64,000 nt of DNA from NCBI GenBank assembly GCA_023055425.1, contig JALGPY010000003.1:65146991-65210990 (forward strand). The letters are read 5' to 3'. Position 1 is the first letter of the stretch. Every line of letters begins with the position of its first letter. Made by a program: the position numbers and the translations under genes. This DNA is from Linanthus parryae (Eukaryota > Streptophyta > Magnoliopsida > Ericales > Polemoniaceae). The notes under the pieces were generated by a model. It saw only the letters and a list, made by a program, of their open reading frames with translations, made no database searches and was not told where the DNA came from. This document shows, one piece after another, positions 44,070 to 55,047 of the stretch.

Positions 44070-44839
44070 GACTTCCAATAAAGAGCTATATTTTGGATTT
44101 GTGTTCAACAATAGTAGTAGTGGTTGTGGTGGAGTAATACTGCATTTTTGCTTGTTTTGAATCCTAAAAAACAAAAAGAAAAAAAAAATCAGTCCGATGA
44201 GTTGTGTAATCGATAGAATCTGCAATGTTAGTCCCAAATACTACACCAACTCTGGTTATTTTGGTCCAACGATTCGTTTGTAGTTCTGGACGGCAACATC
44301 AGATAATGGCGGTTTCCTATAAACAAAGAAATTTTACATAAAACAGAAAATACCAAAGCCAAAATGCATTGCACGAGGTCAAACAGAGAGCTAGGCTGTC
44401 AATGCGCCTTGTCTGAACCCAACCCATACCCATTAATGTCCCGTCCCACAACATAGATGAACACAATCTATCCCTGTAATGCTAGGCACATTCATTCCTA
44501 GGACAAAATCCAGTGAAGCCTGATCAACTCGACCCGTTTTCTGGCGGGGTTTGAGAACCAGGGTCTCGTGGGGCACGTGCCGGATCGGGTCTTTGTGAGC
44601 CATGCCTCATAGGGCCGGGACTACGTCTAGGTGGGCCCAACACGTTGGCGGGCTTGCTGAGGGGCCATACCAAAGTGAGGCATTCAAAGCGAATATAGGC
44701 CTATACATTGGCTATCAGGTTGGGTTCGTGTAGTAAGAATTATGAATATATTCACAATTGTTGTTAGGGCCATATCTGGTCAAGTCCAACGGGTCAGGTT
44801 AGTCCTGACCCGTTATTCGTCAGGCCTTGATGATGGCAT
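44070..44839. other. Segment between LINE-1 and the Athila/Tat-like element
   Basis: No frame is supported. The part from 44390 is GC-richer, with GGCGGG, CGGGTC and GTGGGCCC blocks like dispersed plant repeats, and resumes at 58799 after the GGCGG target duplication. Confidence 0.5.
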
Positions 44840-44844
44840 GGCGG

Positions 44845-46484
44845 TGATAACTCTCTGTTAGGAGTTATTATTATACTTTCTTATTACTTGTATTAGGCTT
44901 ATTTCACATGATTTATATGTTATATTTGCACAAATATGTGAATTTGACGATTTATAAGCCTAAGAGTAAAAAGTTGTGTTTCTAGCTTATTTGTGCATGT
45001 TTTCTCTCATACTTGCTATGATAATTGCACAGGTTGTTTAGTGTTTTGTATATCAGGTAAAATAGTGCAATGGAGCTTATTAGATGCTTGGATATGCTTG
45101 GAATGGAGCTAGATGAAGAGGAGAAAAGGAGACGCACAAACGAAGTAAAGTTGGAAAAGTCACACAGGACCAGCCTGCACTCTTTTCGATGCCCAGGAAA
45201 ATCTACAAAGAATTTTGGATCAAGGCTTGCGGCATTGGAAAGTAGACATCCGTAGCTTTCCAACGATATATAGTAGGCCCGAATACGAGTCCGTATGAGG
45301 GAGGTACAGCCCGCGCAAGATCAGCAATTAATTCTGGCCGAGAATTACAAAGTAGAGGGGCTGAAGTGCAATTTCGGCCAGATTTCATTAAAATTCGTGC
45401 CCAGGCAATAAAGGACGCATTCTTAGACCTAAAACAGAGAAGAAGCTGCTGGGGAACGATAGAGGGAGGTTAGAGAGCACGAGGATCATGGAGAACGACG
45501 CCGGAATCGCCGGAACGCGAATTTCGTCACGAGTTTGACTATCCTTCCTATATTTTCTATCGTTTCTCAATACTATGAACTTGTTAACTTCTATTTTCAG
45601 CATATTTGAGTAGTTTTCTTGGCTAGGCTCTATGGAGAGCCTAGGGTTTTGTTAGACACCATTCCGGATTTGTTTGTTTGATTCGTGCTTATGGATTCAT
45701 GTGATGGATTGATTTTATCTCGTTTGATGGATTGTTGAACTTGCACTATTGACACGTGCTTGGTAGGATATGAATGATCATATGAGATGTTTCAATACAT
45801 ATCGTGTTATCTTAGCTTAAAGTAATAGTGAATTTGCTTCTTCTAGTAATCTTGTTCTTAATTTTATGCTACATTAGCGTCATGAACTAGGGTATCTACT
45901 TGGTGAAAGATTGATGGACTGACAGGTGAAGATTGATTAGCTTATGAATCTAGGATTGCTAGCAACCCCGTATCATGATGGACCGAAAGGCGAAGTGTTA
46001 GGGTTTGGATCAAAACGTAGGATTAATCTTAGTGCTTGTTAGGTGATGTAGTTTATGGATCGACAGATGACGATTACAGAACCTAGCATAGGCTTACATG
46101 AGACCGATAGGAGATTGTAAGTAGTTAGACGTGATCAAGAGCATATTCAATATTACATGTTTCAAAGCAATATCCGGAATTGTCTACTGCCCTAGGTGAC
46201 CCATAGATCGCCTAGTTCCTCTCTATATTTGATAAAACGTTGTTTAATTCAGAAAATACAAAAATATATATTATTTTAGTTAGTTTAATACTGTCACTTG
46301 ATTGGGGTGACAACTTCTCAAATCAACAACTTTCTTCCTGTTATTTCAATTACACTCTTTAGATTTAATCTCTAATTAACAATAAATCTACTATCTGTTC
46401 TCGTGGGATCGACAACCTGAGTTTCAATACTCGTCTTTATTACTTCGACCGTGCACTTGCGTATACACGTAAGAAATCGTGTCA
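44845..46484 (+). repeat. 5' LTR (1640 bp)
   Basis: TGATAACTCTCTGTTAGG at the start and AATCGTGTCA at the end. It carries four CGACAG-like motifs (45918-46105). Nearly identical to 57153-58793. Confidence 0.95.
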
Positions 46485-46490
46485 AGTTTT

Positions 46491-46509
46491 TGGCGCCGTT
46501 GCCGGGGAC
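46491..46509 (+). promoter_or_regulatory. Primer-binding site (tRNA-Asp type)
   Basis: TGGCGCCGTTGCCGGGGAC, the site complementary to tRNA-Asp used by many Athila/Tat elements (known), six bases after the LTR. Confidence 0.88.
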
Positions 46510-46628
46510 AGTGGTTTATAGTTAATTAGAAATTAGTTTAGGGAGTTTATTTTATTTATTTATTGATTATCTATTGTTATCACCTCACGGTATTGCTTGA
46601 GATCTTTGGTGTGCAGTTATCTATAAGC

Positions 46629-47625
46629 ATGGGGGATGAGAAAGATCATCGTTTTGCGAGCATAATTGAAGTATGCAACCTTGCGGGTTGGAAAATCGTG
46701 AAGGAGGGTCATGTGGCTGGCACTAGAGAGAGGGTAGCCATGGAGATAGAACGTTATACCTTCTCCCTCCTTTTATGGTAGCTCGGGATCCCTTCTTGAG
46801 AGTGGTTACACAACTTATTAGAGGCAAACTCGTTCTAATGACCCGGCCCCTCTCACTGAGCTAGTGTTCTTCCTTGGTTGGATGCTTGAAGAGATGATCC
46901 CAAATGTTGAAGAATGGAAGCAACGAGCAACAAAGTTAGGAATGGAGATGACACTTGTGGACGCACAACCATGTCTCTATTCGAATGTAGAAGATGCTCC
47001 AAGCTTCACGAAGTTGAAAGAAGAGCATGATGAGACAATTTGTATCCCAACGTGTCCAAACATAGCGTCATGGCTCGAGTCAAGTATGGGGGAGAAGCAT
47101 GATGCGGTTTTTAGTGAGATTGAAAGTTGTCTTCAAGGAATCAATGTTGATGAGCTCGACACTCCGGTCGCAAATTTGATGGAGCATCTCGAGTTTGAGA
47201 TCATTGAAGATGAGAAAGACGTCAAAATTGAAATAATTGATGATTCGGGTGCTTCATATGAAGGAGATGAAGGTATTCAAACTTTCATATTTTATGGCTT
47301 ACCGTTTAAATCTTCATTGAAAGTACCACGAATTGAGAAGACAATCCAAGAGGACATATATCTCTTTTCACATCATGGTAGACTTGAGATTATATGTGAA
47401 ATCGTTATGATGTCGATTCTCATGAATCGGAAGAAGAAGAAGAAGTTTGTGGAGAACTTTCACTTTTGCCGTTCATCGTTATTGAGTTTTGCGGTCCTTT
47501 TGAGGGTTTGTTTGTGCTCAATTGAGAAGAAATTGAAAGAGAAGAGATGGTGGAAGAAGAAAAAATGGCGAGAAAAACTGATTTCTAAGCACTGTGGGTG
47601 TAAGGGATGGTTTAACAGTTTGTGA
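46629..47625 (+). pseudogene. Unrecognised retroelement frame, broken
   Basis: Two open parts, 46629-46781 and 46864-47625, in positions where Gag is expected. The first begins MGDEKDHRFASIIEVCNLAG. The second contains VEEWKQRATKLGMEMTLVDA, then CPNIASWLESSMGEKHDAV and an acidic region (IIEDEKDVKIEIIDDSG). It ends in a Lys/Trp-rich basic tail with Cys residues (KHCGCKGW). I know no family for it and see no zinc knuckle, protease site or polymerase motif. The gap at 46782-46863 contains stops, so the copy is probably inactive. It may be a relic of an accessory protein or a heavily diverged Gag. Confidence 0.4.
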
Positions 47626-48252
47626 AAACGACACTTAAGACCCTGCGTTATTGTGTTTTAGCATTTGAGAGAGGCAAGTGCAGATTTCAAAAACTCTGAA
47701 AATACACCTGGGACCCCAAATCAAACCAGAACACCCACCCTTCGATCAATTCACCGCAGCCACCATCCTTGAACCAATCGCTGCTCTCACCTTCTCCGTT
47801 CGATTAGACCCATCTCCGCAGCACCCAATGATCACAGCCAACACCGCCTATCTCCGCAACCATCATTCCGATTACCCAGCCACCACCACCAACGATCTGC
47901 AACAACCCAGAATATTACCTTCTCCGACCACCACTCACCGCCCAAATCCATCCATCTCTGATTCGACGACCAGAAACCCAGGCCATCTCTCTCCCAATTC
48001 AGCCCTCCATGAATTTCGACCCAGCCCCTCCAACCCATAAACCACCATCTCCACCATAGCCAAACTCATCACCGAACCCAATTCCCTCACCACCAAAAAC
48101 GACCTACGATTAAATCACACCAGCAAATCAGAGGCCAAAACCCAGAAATCAAAGAGGAGAGCAAAAAACAGAGCACATCAAGATTACAAACCCAGTAGCC
48201 AATCCCCGAAACAAACCCACCTGCAATCAGAGCCGATACCGCGGGTAGATTC
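47626..48252. other. C/A-rich internal non-coding segment
   Basis: Rich in CCACC, ACCCA and AACCC, in composition like 5100-5300 in the other element's LTR. It ends at the GATTC target site (48248-48252) of the nested chromovirus. Confidence 0.5.
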
Positions 48253-48771
48253 TGTCAGGTTTCATGGCAGGGACTAAACTGAAACCACTCACAAACGGTG
48301 GTTGTCTAATTAGGACTTAAGTGCAAAGTGGGACAAACTGTGGTCGTGAAATAAGGAAGAGCAGCTACCGTCCGATCAGACGACCGGGAAGATCTGAGCC
48401 GTTCTTTCATCTTTGACCGTTCCATTTGAATTATTAAATGGAACGGTGCCGTTTTGGTGTGGCGCCACTGAGTTGATCCAGCGTGGCTCTCCCGTGGGTT
48501 GTGATTGGTCCCCTAGTAACGGCTGCTGAGTCAGCAGCTGTTACTAGTTTAGTTTAATTACAATTGCCTCCCCCTGCTAGTATATAAGGGGGTATTGAAT
48601 GTAATTCTGATTCATGAATGAAAATATCAATTTCCTCCCCTTTCTCTCTGCAACTCTCTCATTCTCTCAATCTCTCAAACTCTTCTCTCTCGTCTTCTCT
48701 CTTCGACTCAAATCTAGGTCTAGATTTGTCGCAGGGCCATTTCCGGCCATCGGAGAGCTGAGATCCTATCA
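48253..48771 (+). repeat. 5' LTR of the chromovirus (519 bp)
   Basis: TGTCAGGTTTC...GATCCTATCA. A TATA box TATATAAGG lies at 48581-48589, followed by a CT-rich leader. Confidence 0.97.
48581..48589 (+). promoter_or_regulatory. TATA box of the chromovirus promoter
   Basis: TATATAAGG in U3, with the copy at 53821-53829 in the 3' LTR. Confidence 0.75.
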
Positions 48772-48774
48772 AGT

Positions 48775-48786
48775 TGGTATCAGAGC
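48775..48786 (+). promoter_or_regulatory. Primer-binding site of the chromovirus
   Basis: TTGGTATCAGAG, complementary to initiator tRNA-Met, three bases after the LTR. Confidence 0.92.
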
Positions 48787-48813
48787 CTGGTTTCGAACCA
48801 CGGCGGAGCAGAA

Positions 48814-51800
48814 ATGGTGACAAGGAAGAAGGATCAGCAGATGGATTCTTCAGATCCAGTGGTTAGGGTTGATGTGATAGAGGAGCGAATCAACGAGGTG
48901 GAACAAACGCTGGATGATCTACGAGTTCAATTCGTGAGCCTCGGCGAAGGTATTAATCATAAATTTACAGAAATTTCTATGAATTTGAAGCTTGAATTAG
49001 ATTCTGGAATTGAGAGAATTGAGCACAAATTTGATGAGCAGTTTAGGAAGTTGTTGAATAATCAAAGGAACATGAACACTCCGAAATGCAAAGAGAAGAT
49101 GGAAATGGATCATGAGAGTACTTCATGTGGAGATGGACTGTTTAGAAGGCCCGATTTCATACCTAATTCAGTGTTGAAAGGTATTATGAAAGAAGAAGAA
49201 AATGTATGTGTTAAGAACTATACAAATTCCACAATTCCAATGCCTAAGTTGGAGTGCCCTAGGTTTAATGGACAAGATCCTTTAGGCTGGTTACAGAAGG
49301 TTGAGAGGTATTTTCAGATCTATAAGATGAATGACCAGCAGAAATTAGTACTAGTATCACTGCACATGGAAGGTGAAGCTGAGAGCTGGTACAGATCTGA
49401 GATTGCTGAGCTGGAAAAGTTAACTTGGACACAATTTGGTGAGATGATTTGTGGAGAATTTGCTGAGCCTGGTCATGAGAACTTGCTAGGAGAGTTTAGC
49501 AAATTAGTGCAGCAAACCACTGTATTGGAGTACCAAAACAGGTTTGAGACTCTAAGGCCTAGAGTGAAAGCTATGTTTCCTTGGATGGATGATAGATATT
49601 TCATCAAAATATTTCTGAGTGGACTCAAAAGTGACATACAAAGTGCAGTTCAACTGCAATTTCCTCAAACTTTATCTCAGGCCAAGGCTATGGCTAGATT
49701 ACAAGAAATGCACATTAATTCAGTGGAGATGACTATTCAAAACAACATGAAGGGCTGGCTGAAACATAACTCTATGAGTTCCAGTGTTAACAAGAGCAAG
49801 AATGGGAGCTGGTGGCAAAACAAGGAGGAGTCACATTCTACCTTGAAAGAAGCTAGCACAGTACAAAAGAGTCCACCAGTGTTCAAGAGGTTAACTGCAG
49901 CAGAAATGAAGGAAAAAAGAGACAAAAAACTTTGTTTCTATTGTGATGAATCTTATACCCCAGGACATAAATGCACTAAGAAGACCTTATATTTGTTAAT
50001 TGGTAATGAAGAGGAGGAGGACAAAGAGGCTATGACAGCTGAGGACAACAACATTGAAGAACTTCCAGAAACAGTTGAAATGGTGAGTGATGAATTAACT
50101 CCTAGCATTTCTGTGCATGCTATGTCTGGGATGACAGCTGCTGACACCATTAGAATTGTTGGCCACATTAATGGCAAAGTGGTGCACATTTTAATTGATA
50201 CTGGGAGTACACATAATTTCATTGACCAAACAACAGCTAGAAAAGTGGATTGTAAGATTTCTGGTGACAAAACAATGCAAGTTTCAGTGGCTGATGGGAG
50301 TGTTATTGAAAGCACAGGAGTGTGTCAACAAGTGAAAATTCAGCTGCAAAAATGTACCATTCAAACTGATTTGAGAGTGCTGCCACTAGGTGGATGTGAT
50401 TTGGTGTTAGGAGCTCAATGGTTGAAGGAAGTGAGCCCCATCTCTCTGGATTTCAACACTAGAGCTTTTGGTTTCACATATCAAGGAAAGGAAGTGATAT
50501 TACCAGCTAGCACTACAGACAACTCTGTGACTGAAGTACAACTTCAAGCAATGCAGAAGTATTACAATCAACAGCTACCACTCATGTCAGCTCAACTATA
50601 CACCATTAATTCCATTGATGAAAAGCCAGAGATACCAACACAATTGCAGCCACTAATACAACAATATCAGGACATTTTTGCTGAACCTACTCAATTACCT
50701 CCCAAGAGAGCTCAGGACCACCAAATTCCACTCAAAGAGGGAGCAAATCCAGTTTGCTTGAGGCCATATAGATATCCATTTTTGCAGAAGAATGAGATGG
50801 AGAAAATGGTTAAGGAAATGTTGGAAAGTGGTACAATACAACCCAGTACTAGTCCATTTGCAGCACCTGTTCTCTTGGTCAAGAAGAAGGATGGAACTTG
50901 GAGATTTTGTGTGGATTATAGGGGATTGAATGACATTACCATCAAGAACAAATTCCCAATACCAGTCATAGATGAGTTGATGGATGAATTGAGAGATGCC
51001 ACTGTATTCACAAAGCTGGATTTGAGGGCTGGATATCACCAGGTGAGAATGGCAGAACATGACATCTACAAGACTGCATTTAGAACTCATCAAGGTTTAT
51101 ATGAGTTTAAAGTAATGCCATTTGGGCTTACTAATGCCCCAGCCACATTTCAATGTCTCATGAATGAGGTATTCAAAGATTTCTTAAGAAAAATGGTACT
51201 GGTATTTTTTGATGATATATTGATCTACAGCACTAATATGCATGAGCATCAGCACCACCTCAAACTAGTGTTTGACACTATGAGATATCACCAGCTCTTT
51301 GCTAAAATGAGTAAGTGCTGTTTTGGAATGCATTCAGTGGAATATCTGGGTCACATCATCAGTAAAGAAGGAGTACAAACAGATCCCAAGAAGCTGAAAG
51401 CCATGGCTGATTGGCCTACCCCTAAAAACATTAAAGAACTCAGGGGATTTTTGGGACTTACTGGTTATTACAGAAGATTTGTCAGGGGTTATGGAGCAAT
51501 AGCCAGACCTCTCACTCAACTGCTTAAAAAGGGAAGTTTTGTATGGTGTGAAGAAGCCACTAGCGCATTTGAGAAACTCAAACAAGCAATGCTAACAGCT
51601 CCTGTTTTGGCATTACCCAACTTCAAAGAGATATTTGTGGTGGAGACTGTTGCTTGTCATGATGGAATTGGAGCTGTGCTTATGCAGCAGCACAAACCAA
51701 TAGCCTACTATAGTAAGGCACTTTCTGCAAGACATTTGGGGCTATTCACTTATGAGAAAGAATTGCTAGCATTGGTGCATGCAATAGCAAAATGGAGACC

Positions 51801-53463
51801 TTATTTGGAAGGAGCTAAATTCATCATCAATACTGATCACCACAGTCTCAAATATTTGCTGGAGCAAAAATTGACAACAGTTTTGCAGCAGAAGTGGATC
51901 TCCAAGCTCCTAGGGTTGCAATATGAAATTCATTACAAGAAGGGGCAAGATAACAAGGCTGCTGATGCTTTGTCTAGAAGTGCTGTATTGTTACAAGAAG
52001 AGCAAGCTCAGTGTGCAGCTGTATCCAATGTGACACCTAAGTGGTTGAAGGACCTCAAAGACAGCTATAAGGGTGATGCTTGGGTACAAGCACAGATGGT
52101 GGTGCTAGCTATAGATCCAGTGGGGGTGCCAGGGTATTCTTTAGAGGATGGAGTTCTTAAACAAGGCAAGTTGTTATATGTGGGAGATCAAACTGACCTC
52201 AGGGCACAAATCATAAAGGAGCTGCACAATACTGGGGTGGGTGGACACTCTGGTATCCTTGGTACTTATAAGAGAATAAAATCATTATTCACTTGGAGTG
52301 GGATGAAGAAACAAGTGAAAGCTTGGGTTAAACAATGTGACATATGTCAGAGAATGAAATCTGAGCATCTTCCCTATCCAGGATTGCTGCAACCCTTACC
52401 AATTCCAGATCAGTCTTGGAATCACATTGCTATGGACTTTGTGGAGGGTTTACCAGCTTCAGAAGGCAAAACCACTATTTTGGTAGTGATTGACAGGTTG
52501 ACTAAATATGGTCACTTTATTGCTTTGACTCACCCTTATACAGCTGCTGGGGTAGCTGAGGTCTTCTTCCACAATGTATGCAAGCTACATGGTCTCCCTA
52601 GCTCCATAGTTAGTGACAGGGATCCCATTTTTCTCAGCCATTTCTGGAATACATTGTTCAAAGCTATGGGAACTCAGCTGAAGTATACTACTGCTTATCA
52701 CCCTCAAACAGATGGTCAGAGTGAAAGATTGAACCAATGCCTAGAAGTCTACCTCAGGTGTTTGACTGGGGATAGACCTAAGAAATGGGCTAAGTGGTTG
52801 AGCTTAGCTGAATGGTGGTATAATACAAATTATCACACTGCTCTGCAAATGACTCCCTTTCAGGCCTTATATGGATTTCCTCCTCAGCATTATAATTTTC
52901 ACCAGCTCAACAGTACTGGCATCACTGAGGTGGATGAGTTTGTGAGGGATAGAGCTAAGTTGCTGCATTTGCTAAAAGACAATCTTTCCAAAGCTCAAGA
53001 GAGGATGGTCACTTATGCTAACAAGCACAGGACAGAGAGGACTTTTCAAGTTGGGGATTGGGTTTTTCTCAAACTGCAACCTTATAGACAGAGCTCCATT
53101 CAGCTCAGGAGCAATTACAAGCTTTCTGCTAGGTTTTATGGTCCTTTTCAGGTGATGCACAAGGTGGGAAAAGTGGCCTATAAGCTTAAGCTCCCTGATG
53201 GTTCAAAGGTGCACCCAGTTTTCCATGTATCTCAGCTGAAGCAAGCTGTGGGAAACTACTCTGTCTCTCCTACATTGCCTCCTGTGGGTCCTGAAGGACA
53301 GTTTTTGGTGGAGCCTGTAGCTATTTTGGAAAGAAGGTTGGTCAAGCAAGGCAATTCTTCTTCTGTCCAGGTGTTGGTACAATGGCTCAATCTTTCTCCT
53401 GAGGAAGCCACTTGGGAGGATTATTACAAGCTGAGGGATCAATTCCCTCAGTTTAACGCTTGA
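48814..53463 (+). CDS. Gag-pol polyprotein of the chromovirus
   Basis: A single 1549-codon frame that makes the element's capsid and all its enzymes. Residues about 1-85 are coiled and charged. Gag spans about 140-290. The zinc knuckle CFYCDESYTPGHKC starts near 374, and the protease has DTGSTHNF at 462. Reverse transcriptase spans about 640-860, with LDLRAGYHQ and catalytic FFDD (Asp 800-801). RNase H follows (about 935-1060), with Val 946 where the first catalytic Asp is expected; the ELLAL and TDHHSL motifs are kept. Integrase has an HHCC site (His near 1138, CDIC near 1175-1178) and a D,D-E core (Asp 1208, Asp 1266-1267 region, Glu 1302). A chromodomain-like C terminus (about 1500-1545; LVQWLNLSPEEATWEDYY) is the part thought to guide insertion to heterochromatin. 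The start is the first ATG after the primer site. No stop or frameshift is present. Confidence 0.96.
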   Translation: MVTRKKDQQMDSSDPVVRVDVIEERINEVEQTLDDLRVQFVSLGEGINHKFTEISMNLKLELDSGIERIEHKFDEQFRKLLNNQRNMNTPKCKEKMEMDHESTSCGDGLFRRPDFIPNSVLKGIMKEEENVCVKNYTNSTIPMPKLECPRFNGQDPLGWLQKVERYFQIYKMNDQQKLVLVSLHMEGEAESWYRSEIAELEKLTWTQFGEMICGEFAEPGHENLLGEFSKLVQQTTVLEYQNRFETLRPRVKAMFPWMDDRYFIKIFLSGLKSDIQSAVQLQFPQTLSQAKAMARLQEMHINSVEMTIQNNMKGWLKHNSMSSSVNKSKNGSWWQNKEESHSTLKEASTVQKSPPVFKRLTAAEMKEKRDKKLCFYCDESYTPGHKCTKKTLYLLIGNEEEEDKEAMTAEDNNIEELPETVEMVSDELTPSISVHAMSGMTAADTIRIVGHINGKVVHILIDTGSTHNFIDQTTARKVDCKISGDKTMQVSVADGSVIESTGVCQQVKIQLQKCTIQTDLRVLPLGGCDLVLGAQWLKEVSPISLDFNTRAFGFTYQGKEVILPASTTDNSVTEVQLQAMQKYYNQQLPLMSAQLYTINSIDEKPEIPTQLQPLIQQYQDIFAEPTQLPPKRAQDHQIPLKEGANPVCLRPYRYPFLQKNEMEKMVKEMLESGTIQPSTSPFAAPVLLVKKKDGTWRFCVDYRGLNDITIKNKFPIPVIDELMDELRDATVFTKLDLRAGYHQVRMAEHDIYKTAFRTHQGLYEFKVMPFGLTNAPATFQCLMNEVFKDFLRKMVLVFFDDILIYSTNMHEHQHHLKLVFDTMRYHQLFAKMSKCCFGMHSVEYLGHIISKEGVQTDPKKLKAMADWPTPKNIKELRGFLGLTGYYRRFVRGYGAIARPLTQLLKKGSFVWCEEATSAFEKLKQAMLTAPVLALPNFKEIFVVETVACHDGIGAVLMQQHKPIAYYSKALSARHLGLFTYEKELLALVHAIAKWRPYLEGAKFIINTDHHSLKYLLEQKLTTVLQQKWISKLLGLQYEIHYKKGQDNKAADALSRSAVLLQEEQAQCAAVSNVTPKWLKDLKDSYKGDAWVQAQMVVLAIDPVGVPGYSLEDGVLKQGKLLYVGDQTDLRAQIIKELHNTGVGGHSGILGTYKRIKSLFTWSGMKKQVKAWVKQCDICQRMKSEHLPYPGLLQPLPIPDQSWNHIAMDFVEGLPASEGKTTILVVIDRLTKYGHFIALTHPYTAAGVAEVFFHNVCKLHGLPSSIVSDRDPIFLSHFWNTLFKAMGTQLKYTTAYHPQTDGQSERLNQCLEVYLRCLTGDRPKKWAKWLSLAEWWYNTNYHTALQMTPFQALYGFPPQHYNFHQLNSTGITEVDEFVRDRAKLLHLLKDNLSKAQERMVTYANKHRTERTFQVGDWVFLKLQPYRQSSIQLRSNYKLSARFYGPFQVMHKVGKVAYKLKLPDGSKVHPVFHVSQLKQAVGNYSVSPTLPPVGPEGQFLVEPVAILERRLVKQGNSSSVQVLVQWLNLSPEEATWEDYYKLRDQFPQFNA

Positions 53464-53477
53464 GGACAAGCTTATTG

Positions 53478-53492
53478 TAAGGGGGAGGGACT
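53478..53492 (+). promoter_or_regulatory. Polypurine tract of the chromovirus
   Basis: TAAGGGGGAGGGACT directly before the 3' LTR. Confidence 0.88.
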
Positions 53493-54011
53493 TGTCAGGT
53501 TTCATGGCAGGGACTAAACTGAAACCACTCACAAACGGTGGTTGTCTAATTAGGACTTAAGTGCAAAGTGGGACAAACTGTGGTCGTGAAATAAGGAAGA
53601 GCAGCTACCGTCCGATCAGACAACCGGGAAGATCTGAGCCGTTCTTTCATCTTTGACCGTTCCATTTGAATTATTAAATGGAACGGTGCCGTTTTGGTGT
53701 GGCGCCACTGAGTTGATCCAGCGTGGCTCTCCCGTGGGTTGTGATTGGTCCCCTAGTAACGGCTGCTGAGTCAGCAGCTGTTACTAGTTTAGTTTAATTA
53801 CAATTGCCTCCCCCTGCTAGTATATAAGGGGGTATTGAATGTAATTCTGATTCATGAATGAAAATATCAATTTCCTCCCCTTTCTCTCTGCAACTCTCTC
53901 ATTCTCTCAATCTCTCAAACTCTTCTCTCTCGTCTTCTCTCTTCGACTCAAATCTAGGTCTAGCTTTGTCGCAGGGCCATTTCCGGCCATCGGAGAGCTG
54001 AGATCCTATCA
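53493..54011 (+). repeat. 3' LTR of the chromovirus (519 bp)
   Basis: Identical to 48253-48771 except at two positions. Confidence 0.97.
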
Positions 54012-54475
54012 GATTCTGGTACCAGCATCGCAGGAGAAAGAAGATCAGGATAAGAGAGAGAAGAAAAGAAGCGAAGAAGGAACAGAGGAAGCAGAACAGA
54101 GACGAAAAAAACAGAGAGCAGCGCAGTGAATTTGTGCGAACAAAGGCTTCAGCGTGGTCCTTATCAGCGCAGACAACTCGTACGAATACTCTGTTAATTC
54201 GTGCGAAGTACAATTCTGAAGTGGAGTCCTAATTTTGGGTGTAAAACTTGCAATTATGAATGGATACTCCTGAATGTGCACTGTGAGTTGTTGAGAGCTT
54301 GAAATAGTTCGGGTGAGCTGTCTATGTTGTTTGATGGGTATATTGAATATGAGAAGACAAAAGAAGAATTTATGGGTGCGAAAAAAAAGGGAGAAATTGA
54401 CACAAAAAAGGGCCAGGAAAAAAAGGGGATTCTGCTGAAGAATTGATTGGGCAAAGGCAAATATTTGACGAAGCA

Positions 54476-54661
54476 ATCAACCCCGGTGTGATAGTTCACA
54501 TTCGACCACCATGGGAGCTCGCATTGGCATACGCAATGTGAGTTCGGGGATTCTTCGTCCATTCTTTCGTTAGCAGCAACTGATCAATCGACCCCGGTGT
54601 GTTCCGCACACTCGACCGCAAGGGAGCTTGCATTGATGCGCACAATGTTTGCTTGGGGATT
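54476..54661 (+). repeat. Tandem pair of CCCCGGTGTG/GGGGATT units
   Basis: Units at 54476-54552 and 54586-54661 share AATC(A/G)ACCCCGGTGTG, TCGACC, GGGAGCT(C/T)GCATTG, CGCA and CGGGGATT/TGGGGATT. They are homologous to 2230-2389. Confidence 0.7.
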
Positions 54662-54982
54662 GTTCTTGCTGTCTCAGTCAGCACATATCGGATTTCGTCC
54701 CCGACCTTGTGTCGGTTTGTGAGTATTCTTTTCTCTCTCTTTACTTACCGTTTAGGCACATTGTACTTGCTCTAGGATTTTATTTTGACTATTTTGTCAC
54801 GGTGCTTAGTCACCGCTGGGATTTGCTGTTAGAATCATAGGGAATACTTGAGTACTTGCTTAATTTCGGTACACACAACTTGTCACGTGCACGTAGTTCG
54901 TTTTAGCTCTAAATTTTGTTGAACTACCTTCTTGTGACGTGACTTTGAATCCGAGTAGAATCACTGCCCCTCGCATTTGAAT

Positions 54983-55047
54983 GCTGAGTCTTCCTGGTTA
55001 ATCTCTAAATTCGTTGAGGACAACGAAGCGCTCAAGTGTGGGGGGAG
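54983..55047 (+). other. Conserved stem-loop and internal polypurine-like tract
   Basis: The outer stem (ATTTGAATGC with GCGCTCAAGT, one mismatch), an inner stem GTCTTC/GAGGAC and the hairpin TTCGTTG-AGGA-CAACGAA (55010-55027) lie just before AAGTGTGGGGGGAG. Confidence 0.55.

Larger units (their letters stand above)
48248..54016 (+). mobile_element. Complete nested chromovirus (Reina-like Ty3/gypsy), very young
   Basis: 5' LTR 48253-48771, primer site, one gag-pol frame (48814-53463), polypurine tract and 3' LTR 53493-54011. GATTC is duplicated at 48248-48252 and 54012-54016. The two 519-bp LTRs differ only at 48382/53622 (G/A) and 48724/53964 (A/C). The short LTRs, compact 5.76-kb size, single frame, zinc knuckle type and C-terminal chromodomain fit the Reina clade (assignment from memory of family features). 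Confidence 0.96.

Noticed and set aside
45070..45255. 61-codon frame repeated in both LTRs of the outer element (also 57379-57564)
   Set aside because: It is duplicated only because the LTRs are duplicated. No family resemblance and no sign of coding constraint.
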